Shown one piece after another: positions 1 through 6,304 of a stretch of DNA of 11,107 bases (positions are counted from its first letter, which is position 1; each line of letters starts with the position of its first letter). The notes beneath the pieces were generated by a model. It saw nothing but the letters and a program-made list of their open reading frames with translations. It was not told the origin of the DNA and did not search any database. Origin of the DNA: Solirubrobacterales bacterium (GTDB lineage Bacteria; Actinomycetota; Thermoleophilia; Solirubrobacterales; Solirubrobacteraceae); the NCBI GenBank assembly GCA_003151895.1, contig PLYX01000119.1, positions 1-11,107 on the forward strand. Reading direction: 5' to 3'. The translations under genes and the position numbers were made by a program.

Positions 1-2
1 AG

Positions 3-101
3 GTGGAGGCGCTCCAGCCCGGCTACCCCGTCGTCCACGAGTTCCTCCCCGACGTCGAGGGCTTCTACCGTGGCTGGCTGGGGCGCGAGGTGCCGGCGTA
101 G
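3..101 (+). CDS. C-terminal fragment of an unidentified protein
   Basis: An open plus-strand frame enters from the left edge and ends at TAG (99-101), giving 32 residues that finish in GWLGREVPA. The composition (aromatics, Pro, acidic residues, few Arg/Ala runs) looks like a real folded C-terminus rather than a shadow frame, and no competing gene covers it. The final EVPA-stop codons are the first copy of a 16-bp tandem repeat, so the repeat may have grown out of the gene end or altered its last residues. The start lies outside the window. I do not recognise the family from this fragment. It converges on the minus-strand MFS gene. Confidence 0.55.
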   Translation: MEALQPGYPVVHEFLPDVEGFYRGWLGREVPA

Positions 102-173
102 CGAGGTGCCGGCGTAGCGACCTGCCGGCGTAGCGACCTGCCGGCGTAGCGAGGTGCCGGCGTAGCGACCTGC
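87..173. repeat. 16-bp tandem repeat, five copies plus a partial sixth
   Basis: Five consecutive 16-bp units start at 87, 103, 119, 135 and 151, with a 7-nt partial copy at 167-173. Units 1, 2 and 5 read GAGGTGCCGGCGTAGC. Units 3 and 4 read GACCTGCCGGCGTAGC, so the only difference is GG against CC at unit positions 3-4. Each unit contains the palindrome GCCGGC, so neighbouring copies can pair as a 6-bp stem, and AGGT in one unit can pair with ACCT in the next. The array starts inside the last codons of the upstream gene and fills almost the whole gap to the convergent MFS stop (183). It could be a slippage-prone minisatellite or could serve as a bidirectional transcription stop. No T-tract is present. 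Confidence 0.9.
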
Positions 174-182
174 TCCCCCGCG

Positions 183-1379
183 TCAGCCGGCGACTGCGGT
201 CACGGGTTCGCCGGCGACCTCTTCATGGAACCGGGACACGACCAGCCGGCCGGCGAGCGGCAGCCCCAGCAGCGACACGGCGGCCATCGCCAGGAACGCG
301 CCCAGCGGGTGGTGGACGAGAACCTGCACGATCAGCGCGACGACGAGGCCGCCGAGGTTGCCCGCCATCCACACGATCGCCCCGGCCGTGCCGGCGGCGC
401 GGCCGGCCAGTCGCTCGGTGGCGGTGAGGATGACGGGCAGCGCGGGCAGCAGGAAGAGTCCCATCACCACGATCACCGCGGCGCGCACCCCGAGCCACGG
501 CGTCACGCCGAGGGCGACGCACCCCACGCAGCTCACCAGCACCGCGCTGCGCATGAAGCTTCGCTCAGCGCCCCGACCCACCACGAGCGGCGCGAGCACC
601 GCGCAGCCGATCACGCCCGCGACGATCATCCCGACGAGCAGCGCCCCGGCCGCGGTTTCCGAGACGCCGTCGGGCGCGAGCAGCGTCTGCAGCCAGGTGG
701 CGAGCGCCACGAACACGCCGAAGCCGACGAACACCAGCCCACAGAGCGTACGCATCGAGGGCAGCGCCCACAGCCTGCGGGCCGCGTTCCCGGCGATCGC
801 CGCGTGCTCCTCGCTCTCGGCCCCGGGGCGGCGCAGGGCGAGGGCCAGCATCGCCGCCGGCACAACCGCCAGCGCGGCCTCGATCTCGAGCAGCCGCTCA
901 AGCTGCCCGTGGCCGCCGACGGTGGGACCAAGGATGAGGGCGAGCACCATCCCCACGAAGCCGGCGGCGGAACCCACCGAGATGCCCATGGCGCGCTGGT
1001 GTGAGGGCAGATACTCGCCCGCGAGCTTGCTCACGGCGCTCAGGACGACCGGTTGGGCGACCGCAACCGCGACCTGTCCGGCCATCGCCCACGCGAACGT
1101 GTTGCCGCCCAGGCGGACCACCCCACCGAGGGCGACCAGCGCCCCGCCACCGGCGAGCACCGGGCGAAACCAGCGATCCAGCAGGACGCCGGCCGGGATC
1201 GCGAGCATCACGTACAGCAGCGGGAAGATCTCCGCGAGCCAGCCCACGGCGGCCACCGACACCCCGTAGCGGCGGGCCGTCTCGGTGGTGATGGCGGCGT
1301 AGGTGAGCCACAAGACCTGCGTCGAGGCGCACACCAGCCCGTAGGCGACGATCACACGCCAGCCACTGCCCCGCCTCAC
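183..1379 (-). CDS. MFS transporter, FLVCR/DIRC2-like
   Basis: Predicted 12-helix major facilitator protein of the inner membrane. Hydrophobic segments fall into two sets of six, separated by a charged loop (about residues 183-209 of the 398-residue form). After TM2 a motif-A-like LLDRWFRP is visible. TM1-2 (YGLVCASTQVLWLTYAAI, then GWLAEIFPLLYV) and the late motif around TATERLAGRAAGTAGAI resemble the FLVCR/DIRC2 branch, whose animal members move heme or choline. The bacterial substrate is unknown. The longest frame starts at GTG 1433, but I prefer GTG 1379 because GGAGG (complement at 1387-1391) lies 7 nt upstream and the extra 18 residues are polar and Gly/Arg-rich. It lies downstream of the CDF gene in the same direction (54-68 nt from its stop, depending on start), so co-transcription is likely. 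Stop TGA is at 183-185. Confidence 0.85.
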   Translation of the reverse strand: MRRGSGWRVIVAYGLVCASTQVLWLTYAAITTETARRYGVSVAAVGWLAEIFPLLYVMLAIPAGVLLDRWFRPVLAGGGALVALGGVVRLGGNTFAWAMAGQVAVAVAQPVVLSAVSKLAGEYLPSHQRAMGISVGSAAGFVGMVLALILGPTVGGHGQLERLLEIEAALAVVPAAMLALALRRPGAESEEHAAIAGNAARRLWALPSMRTLCGLVFVGFGVFVALATWLQTLLAPDGVSETAAGALLVGMIVAGVIGCAVLAPLVVGRGAERSFMRSAVLVSCVGCVALGVTPWLGVRAAVIVVMGLFLLPALPVILTATERLAGRAAGTAGAIVWMAGNLGGLVVALIVQVLVHHPLGAFLAMAAVSLLGLPLAGRLVVSRFHEEVAGEPVTAVAG

Positions 1380-1447
1380 CTGTGAGCCTCCAGCCCGAGC
1401 CTCGTTCCCACGTTCACCGCGCACACGGTACACCGCAAGGTGTACCT

Positions 1448-2824
1448 CTACGGCTCGGTGTGGATGACGATATCGGCGATGTCTGGGACCTGCCGGCGCA
1501 GCTGATCCTCGAGTTCGCCGGCGAGATGGTGAGCATCGACCAAAGACGCACCGTGGCCGACGACGACCGTAAGGAACACGACGCGCCCGGCCTCGGTGGA
1601 CAGGAGCCTCGCCGAGCGCGGCTCGATGCCGGTCCGCTCTCGGACGAGCCGCTCGATCTCCCGCATGGCTTGCCGGTCGGCGCGACCATCGGCCGGGCGC
1701 GCCATGAGGGGGCGCTCGAGAGGCTCGAGATGGGTCTGCACATCTGTCACGCCAGGCATGGCGCGAATCGCCCGCTCGACGCGCTCGGCGACCGCGTGCG
1801 CTGTCCGCAGGTCCAGGTCGTCCGGGAACTTCAAGTGCGAGGCAACGCTGACCGACCCCTCCTGCTCGAGGATCGTGATGTCGTGCGCTTCCTTTACCAG
1901 CGGCTCGGCCAAGGCGATCGCCAGAACGCGGTCGCGGAGATCCAGGCCAGTGCGACGAGGCTCAACGTGGACGACAACATCGCTGCCGGGCAGCGCGCCC
2001 TCGACGGCTCTCTCAACCAGGCTGGCGGCTCGATGGCCCTCTACGACCGCCTGCCCGGGTGCCACCGCGACGACAACGTCAGCAAAGTAGCGCCCGCCAG
2101 ACTCGCGCAAGCGCAGCCGCCCCAGCTCAATGTCCGGTTCCAAGCTGGCGATAGCCCGTTCGGCTTCCTCCCTGGCCTGTGTTGGGGTGCGATCCATCAA
2201 TACATTGGCGTTCTCGGCAATCAGCCGCGCCGCCGCGGCAAAGATGATCGCCGCTATCACCAGGGCGGCAAGGGCGTCGCCGTAAGCAAACCCGGCGCGA
2301 ACGAGCAGCAGTCCGACAAGCACCGCCACGGAGCCGGCCATGTCAGCAGCGAAATGAAAGGCGTTGGAGCGCAACGCGGCGCTGCGATAACGCCGCGCGG
2401 TGCGAATAGAGACGATCGTGCGGCTGAGGTCGACGATCAGTGCGACAGCGATGACCAAGAAGAGATACCAATGAGCATCAGGCGCGTTGCCGGCGCCGAG
2501 GAGACGGCCGACGGCCTCGATGGCGATGATCGCCCCACCGGCGAGCAGGATCACGGCCTCCCCCAACGCCCCAAGGTTCTCGGCGCGGCGGTGACCGTAC
2601 GGGTGCTCAACGTCAGCGGGTCGTCCCCCCAGGCGAACCGCGAAGAACGTCAGCGTAGCCGCGACGACATCGCCGCTTGACTCCACACCGGCCGAAACCA
2701 ATCCCAGGCTGCCGGTCGCCAAGCCCACACCCAGCTTCAATACCACCAACAGGCCGGCCGCAGCGACCGAAACCAGCGTGCGTCGCTGCACGGCGATCCG
2801 CTCGTCCTCAACAGGCTGCGCCAT
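1448..2824 (-). CDS. Cation diffusion facilitator (CDF) family transporter with three tandem C-terminal domains
   Basis: 458-residue inner-membrane metal/proton antiporter of the CDF family, expected to export a divalent cation such as Zn, Fe, Mn or Co. Six hydrophobic segments lie at about residues 16-36, 40-64, 86-104, 119-140, 153-176 and 180-200, with the family hallmark HPYGH at 74-78. The membrane metal site is HFAAD in TM5 (H157, D161) and ESSGD in TM2 (E48, D52). Glu at the first TM2 position is unusual, since DxxxD or HxxxD is normal. The cytoplasmic tail (about 205-458) is roughly three times the usual length. It reads as three repeats, each with an AH-type helix (H264, H343, H432/H433) and each ending in VHVEP, THLEP or IHTEP (H286, H365, H455). 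Usual family members are about 300 residues. ATG 2824 has no good Shine-Dalgarno sequence, and a TAGTCT box ends 6 nt upstream, so it may be leaderless. Stop TAG is at 1448-1450. The family call is firm; the metal is not known. Confidence 0.93.
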   Translation of the reverse strand: MAQPVEDERIAVQRRTLVSVAAAGLLVVLKLGVGLATGSLGLVSAGVESSGDVVAATLTFFAVRLGGRPADVEHPYGHRRAENLGALGEAVILLAGGAIIAIEAVGRLLGAGNAPDAHWYLFLVIAVALIVDLSRTIVSIRTARRYRSAALRSNAFHFAADMAGSVAVLVGLLLVRAGFAYGDALAALVIAAIIFAAAARLIAENANVLMDRTPTQAREEAERAIASLEPDIELGRLRLRESGGRYFADVVVAVAPGQAVVEGHRAASLVERAVEGALPGSDVVVHVEPRRTGLDLRDRVLAIALAEPLVKEAHDITILEQEGSVSVASHLKFPDDLDLRTAHAVAERVERAIRAMPGVTDVQTHLEPLERPLMARPADGRADRQAMREIERLVRERTGIEPRSARLLSTEAGRVVFLTVVVGHGASLVDAHHLAGELEDQLRRQVPDIADIVIHTEP

Positions 2825-2830
2825 CGTCAG

Positions 2831-2836
2831 AGACTA
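2831..2836 (-). promoter_or_regulatory. Candidate -10 element for the CDF gene (leaderless start)
   Basis: On the minus strand the hexamer TAGTCT (TAnnnT pattern) ends 6 nt before the ATG at 2824. Transcription would then begin at or next to the start codon. This fits the lack of a usable Shine-Dalgarno there: the nearest GGAG is 14 nt from the ATG. No convincing -35 was found. Tentative. Confidence 0.3.
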
Positions 2837-2942
2837 TGCTCCGCCCCGCACGAACCACCTGCGGGGCCTTCCACAGCGCGCCGTTCAGAGACCGAGCGGG
2901 ACCTCCAAGGAGTCGGTAGTCGTTACGGATAGCGGATGCGCA

Positions 2943-2973
2943 CCCGCACCGATGGCACGGGGTGCCGTGCGGG
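2943..2973. promoter_or_regulatory. Nested inverted repeats in the divergent promoter region (possible operator)
   Basis: CCCGCAC (2943-2949) pairs perfectly with GTGCGGG (2967-2973). Inside it, GCACGG (2955-2960) pairs with CCGTGC (2965-2970), and in an alternative register GGCAC (2954-2958) pairs with GTGCC (2962-2966). The structure lies between the divergent CDF and PRT-hydrolase genes and abuts a plus-strand TAGCTT box (2975-2980) that could be a -10 element for the 3026-6273 operon. A repressor bound here would block that promoter. It could also be chance pairing in GC-rich DNA. Confidence 0.4.
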
Positions 2974-2974
2974 A

Positions 2975-2980
2975 TAGCTT
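2975..2980 (+). promoter_or_regulatory. Candidate -10 element for the plus-strand operon
   Basis: TAGCTT fits TAnnnT and is one of the few AT-richer hexamers in the 201-bp region upstream of ATG 3026. It would place transcription start near 2986-2990 and leave a leader of about 36-40 nt. No recognisable -35 was seen 17 nt upstream, where the inverted repeat lies instead. Tentative. Confidence 0.25.
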
Positions 2981-3025
2981 TGCTGCGCGATGAACGCACA
3001 CATGACAGAAGACGGCAGCTGAGCG

Positions 3026-4414
3026 ATGCACGAGCGTCAGACGGGCGCCGTTACCTCTATCGAGGACCCGCCCGTGTTTGTGCCGAGCGCGGTTCGCTTC
3101 CAGGACCGTCATGACGCCGGACGGCGACTCGCCGCGCTGCTGGAGCCCTTTCGCGACGAGCAGCCAGTCGTGGTGGGTATTCCGCGGGGCGGGGTGCCGG
3201 TCGCCGCCGAGGTGGCGCGCGCGCTGGGCGCGCCGCTGGACATAGCGGTCGTGCGCAAGATCGGTGCGCCGCAAAATCCCGAGTACGCGATCGGAGCGCT
3301 CGCCGAGGGTGGGGTGCACGTGCTCAGCGAGGAGGCGGTGCGCGCGCTCGGACTCTCCGAGGCTCAACTGCAAGGGCTCATCGCACGGACCGGTCGCGAG
3401 CTTGGTGAGCGGCTCCGCCGCTACCGTGGCGCTCGCGAGCCCGTCGAGCTCACAGGGCGCACGGTGATCCTCATCGACGATGGCCTTGCCACCGGCAGCT
3501 CGGCGCTCGCTGCCCTGGGCTCTTTGCGCGAGCGCGGCGCCACGCGCGTGATCCTCGCCGTACCAGTCGCGGCGCCCGCGTCGGTGCAGGCGCTCCGTGA
3601 TTACGCGGACGAGGTCGTTTGCGTGGAGATGCCCGACGATCTATGGGCTGTCGGCTACTGGTATGAGGACTTCCAGCCGACCACAGATGATGAGGTCGCA
3701 ACACTGCTCGCCGAGAGCGCCTGGGCCACCCCGCAACCGCCAGGCGCCGAGGATCCTGTCACATCTCAGGTGAGCATCCCGGTCGGCCCAGATCTGTCGC
3801 TGAGCGGCGAGCTCACGGTGCCCCGGCGAGCACGTGGCATCGTCGTGTTCGCCCACGGCAGCGGCTCCAGTCGCCTCAGCCCACGCAACCGCGCTGTCGC
3901 GCAAGCGTTGAGCGACGCGGGTTTCGCGACGCTGCTGTTCGACCTGCTCACCCCCAGCGAGGAGCTCGACCGGACGAACGTCTTCGACATCCCGCTGCTT
4001 GCCACCCGGCTAGCCGCGGCGAGCGCATGGTTGTGCGAGCGCGAGGACGTTGGACGCCTGCCACTCGGCTACTTTGGCGCCAGCACCGGCGCCGCGGCCG
4101 CCTTGACCGCGGCCGCCGAGCCAGGCGCGAAGGTGAGCGCGGTCATCTCGCGCGGTGGACGCCCGGACCTCGCACGGAACCTCGGCGCGGTGCGAGCACC
4201 GACGCTGCTTATCGTCGGCAGCGCCGACCATCAGGTGCTCGAGCTCAACCGCGAGGCCCAGCGGCAGCTTCGCTGCCCCAGCGAGCTGGCGGTGGTACCC
4301 GGCGCGACACACCTCTTCGAGGAGCCCGGCGCACTCGAGCAGGTGAGTCGCCTGGCCATCGACTGGCTCGACCGCCAGACAACAACCACGTCGGAGGAGA
4401 TCCACCATGAGTAG
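3026..4414 (+). CDS. Phosphoribosyltransferase / alpha-beta hydrolase fusion protein
   Basis: 462-residue soluble two-domain protein. The N-terminal part (about 22-215) is a type I phosphoribosyltransferase: GIPRGG at 51-56, VVRKIGAPQNPEYAIGA at 75-91, and the PRPP-binding loop DDGLATG at 151-157. The C-terminal part (about 245-450) is an alpha/beta hydrolase of the dienelactone-hydrolase type: oxyanion region FAHGSGSS (H277), nucleophile elbow GASTG with Ser353, acid D401 in VGSAD and His429 in GATHLFEEPG, so the triad is Ser-Asp-His rather than the Cys form of true dienelactone hydrolases. M. tuberculosis Rv0571c has the same architecture and similar length. The substrate is unknown; the conserved fusion suggests the two activities act on linked substrates. 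The start has a poor Shine-Dalgarno, but an in-frame TGA (3020-3022) blocks extension. It is the first gene of the operon, and its stop TAG overlaps the next start by 8 nt. Confidence 0.92.
   Translation: MHERQTGAVTSIEDPPVFVPSAVRFQDRHDAGRRLAALLEPFRDEQPVVVGIPRGGVPVAAEVARALGAPLDIAVVRKIGAPQNPEYAIGALAEGGVHVLSEEAVRALGLSEAQLQGLIARTGRELGERLRRYRGAREPVELTGRTVILIDDGLATGSSALAALGSLRERGATRVILAVPVAAPASVQALRDYADEVVCVEMPDDLWAVGYWYEDFQPTTDDEVATLLAESAWATPQPPGAEDPVTSQVSIPVGPDLSLSGELTVPRRARGIVVFAHGSGSSRLSPRNRAVAQALSDAGFATLLFDLLTPSEELDRTNVFDIPLLATRLAAASAWLCEREDVGRLPLGYFGASTGAAAALTAAAEPGAKVSAVISRGGRPDLARNLGAVRAPTLLIVGSADHQVLELNREAQRQLRCPSELAVVPGATHLFEEPGALEQVSRLAIDWLDRQTTTTSEEIHHE
4393..4397 (+). promoter_or_regulatory. 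Strong ribosome binding site for the YbaK-like gene
   Basis: GGAGG lies within the last codons of the fusion gene, 9 nt before ATG 4407. It fixes the start of the deacylase-like gene despite the 8-nt overlap. Confidence 0.8.
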
Positions 4415-4910
4415 CGAGAGCAGTCCGAGCGCGATGACGACGACCCGCGTCGATGCGATCGTCGGATTCCTCGAGGGGGCTAAGGTCACGTACGAGCTGA
4501 TCGAGCACAAGCTGGTGATGAGCGCCGGCGCCGAAGCCCGGGTGGCGGGCCAGCCCCCGCAGACGGTGGCAAAGACGGTCTTGCTGCACGATGGCAGCGT
4601 CTACGTGATCGCGGCGATTTCCGCCGCCGACCGCCTTGACCTGCGCAAGCTTCGCGACCTGCTCGGCGCCACGCGCCAGCTGCGGCTCGCGACCGAGGCT
4701 GAGATAGCCCGGGACTTCCCGTCGCTCGAGGTCGGCGCCGTGCCACCGTTCGGGCCGATGGTTCCCGCGGCGGAGGTAATCGACAGCGCGCTTGTCGAGC
4801 AGCCGCGAATCCTGTGCCCAGCCGGAGACCACCGCCACTCGGTGCTCGTCGATCCGCGCGAGGTCGTGCGGATCACCGCCGCCAAGGTCGCCGACATCTG
4901 CGAGGACTGA
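4407..4910 (+). CDS. YbaK/ProX-type aminoacyl-tRNA deacylase domain protein
   Basis: 167-residue single-domain cytoplasmic protein of the YbaK/aaRS-associated family, whose members hydrolyse mischarged aminoacyl-tRNAs such as Ala- or Cys-tRNA(Pro). Visible hallmarks are AKTVLLHDG with Lys56 (the position of the catalytic lysine in YbaK-type enzymes), ADRLDLRKLRDLLGA at 74-88, GAVPPFG at 110-116 and the AGDHRHS segment at 139-145. Length fits the stand-alone family. ATG 4407 is well supported: GGAGG at 4393-4397 lies 9 nt upstream, inside the end of the fusion gene, and the 8-nt overlap (ATGAGTAG) implies translational coupling. A second ATG at 4434 lacks an RBS. The family is clear but tRNA specificity cannot be read from sequence. 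Placement between two hydrolase genes suggests an accessory role rather than general proofreading next to prolyl-tRNA synthetase. Confidence 0.9.
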   Translation: MSSESSPSAMTTTRVDAIVGFLEGAKVTYELIEHKLVMSAGAEARVAGQPPQTVAKTVLLHDGSVYVIAAISAADRLDLRKLRDLLGATRQLRLATEAEIARDFPSLEVGAVPPFGPMVPAAEVIDSALVEQPRILCPAGDHRHSVLVDPREVVRITAAKVADICED

Positions 4911-4911
4911 C

Positions 4912-6273
4912 GTGGCGACGCCACTGACCCTCCCACTTGGAGAGCGCGAGGTGCTCACCGCATTGCGACGTGAGGCCCATCCTCTCACCGGCGATCACCG
5001 CGACTATGACGCGCTGCTCGCGCTGATCGGCGACGCACGGATCGTTTTGCTCGGTGAGGCCAGCCACGGCACTCACGAGTTCTACCGGGAGCGCGCCCGC
5101 ATCACCAAGCGCCTGATCACCGAGCACGGTTTCACGGCGGTCGCGATCGAGGGCGACTGGCCCGACGCATACCGCGTCAACCGTTTCGTGTGGGGCGCGG
5201 GAACCGACCCCGACGCGCAGGACGCACTCGGTGGCTTCCGTCGGTTCCCAACCTGGATGTGGCGCAACGCGGATGTGCTCGACTTCGTAGGCTGGCTGCG
5301 CACGCACAATGAGGGGCGTCATCACAGCGCGCGCAAGGTCGGCTTCTACGGCTTGGACCTCTACAGTCTCGGCGCTTCGATGGAGGCCGTGATCGCCTAT
5401 CTGGACGAGCAGGACCCTCAGGCAGCCGACCGCGCACGGGCACGCTATGAGTGCCTGCAGCCTTATGCCGGCGATAGCGCCGGGTATGGTCAGGCGGTGT
5501 TGCTCGGTGTCGGGGAGCCATGTCGGCGGCGAGTGATCGAGCAGCTCGTAGAGCTGCGTCGCCGTGCCGGCGAGTATCTGTCGCGCGACGGGCTCGCGGC
5601 CGAGGACGAGTACTTCTTCGCCGAGCAGAACGCCGCTGTGGTCTCGAATGCCGAGGAGTACTACCGAACCATGTTCGGCGACCGCGCGGGGTCTTGGAAC
5701 CAGCGCGACCGGCATATGGCAGACACCCTCGACCAGCTCGTCGCCCATCTGGATCGCCACGGCGGCACGGCAAGGGTCGTGGTGTGGGCGCACAACTCAC
5801 ACGTCGGCGACGCGCGCGCGACCGAGATGGCCCAGCGCGGCGAAGTCAACATCGGCCAGCTCATGCGCGAGCGCCACGGCCACGACGCCGTCAACGTCGG
5901 CTTCACCACCTATGCCGGGAGCGTCACCGCGGCTTCGGAGTGGGGCGGGCCGGCTGAGCGCAAGCGCGTGCGCCCGGCACTGCCGGACTCCTACGAGGCG
6001 CTCCTGCACGCCACACACATGCCCGCCTTCCTGCTGTGCCCGCTGGCCGCCGGCGACAGCGGTCGCGCGCTACGCGAGCCCCGCCTGGAGCGCGCCATCG
6101 GCGTGATCTACCAGCCGCAGACCGAACGTCAGAGTCACTGGTTTGGCGCGAGCGCCGCCCGCCAGTACGACGCCCTCGTCCATCTCGACTCAACGCGGGC
6201 GGTCGAGCCGCTCGAGCCTACCCCCACGTGGGAGCTCGGCGAGCCCCCGGAGACCTACCCCACCTCTCTTTGA
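4912..6273 (+). CDS. Erythromycin esterase family protein
   Basis: 453-residue soluble protein of the erythromycin-esterase (Ere) superfamily. The N-terminal signature is GEASHGTHEFY (E49, H52, E56), H52 matching the catalytic histidine position of EreA/EreB. It is followed by AIEGDWPDAYRVNRF (E80 and on), FYGLDLYSL, and WAHNSHVGDAR with H294 and H297, all typical of the family. Length is near that of EreB-type enzymes. The frame is open further upstream (from 4792), but that part overlaps the deacylase gene and is Ser/Arg-rich out-of-frame sequence. GTG 4912, one nucleotide after the upstream stop, gives a proper N-terminus and tight coupling. Most chromosomal members do not confer macrolide resistance. 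In M. tuberculosis Rv2030c this domain is fused to a phosphoribosyltransferase like the one at the head of this operon. The physiological substrate is unknown. Stop TGA is at 6271-6273, 31 nt from the convergent pepF stop. Confidence 0.92.
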   Translation: MATPLTLPLGEREVLTALRREAHPLTGDHRDYDALLALIGDARIVLLGEASHGTHEFYRERARITKRLITEHGFTAVAIEGDWPDAYRVNRFVWGAGTDPDAQDALGGFRRFPTWMWRNADVLDFVGWLRTHNEGRHHSARKVGFYGLDLYSLGASMEAVIAYLDEQDPQAADRARARYECLQPYAGDSAGYGQAVLLGVGEPCRRRVIEQLVELRRRAGEYLSRDGLAAEDEYFFAEQNAAVVSNAEEYYRTMFGDRAGSWNQRDRHMADTLDQLVAHLDRHGGTARVVVWAHNSHVGDARATEMAQRGEVNIGQLMRERHGHDAVNVGFTTYAGSVTAASEWGGPAERKRVRPALPDSYEALLHATHMPAFLLCPLAAGDSGRALREPRLERAIGVIYQPQTERQSHWFGASAARQYDALVHLDSTRAVEPLEPTPTWELGEPPETYPTSL

Positions 6274-6304
6274 ATCGCAACGGCCCGGACGATGATGAGC
6301 GCCG

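Noticed and set aside
225..1269. Plus-strand open frames of 259 and 303 codons opposite the MFS gene
   Set aside because: His/Arg- or Ala/Ser/Thr-rich low-complexity translations typical of antisense frames in GC-rich DNA.
1382..2680. Long plus-strand open frame of 432 codons antisense to the CDF gene
   Set aside because: Composition is shadow-like (rich in Arg, Asp, Gln, Gly, no motifs), while the minus strand encodes a clear CDF protein with all family hallmarks.
2908..2926. Possible DosR-type box (GGGAC ... GTC) suggested by the Rv0571c/Rv2030c parallel
   Set aside because: The half-sites are 9 nt apart rather than the 4 nt of the known box, and the right half is GTCGG instead of GTCCC.
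4792..4911. N-terminal extension of the erythromycin-esterase frame to an ATG at 4792
   Set aside because: Overlaps the deacylase gene out of frame and gives Ser/Arg/Pro-rich residues unlike the family; GTG 4912 is the natural start.
4245..5793. Minus-strand open frames of 247 and 306 codons opposite the deacylase and esterase genes
   Set aside because: They lie antisense to two well-recognised proteins and show no domain signature.
6274..6304. Terminator between the convergent esterase and pepF genes
   Set aside because: The 31-bp gap shows no stable hairpin or T-tract.
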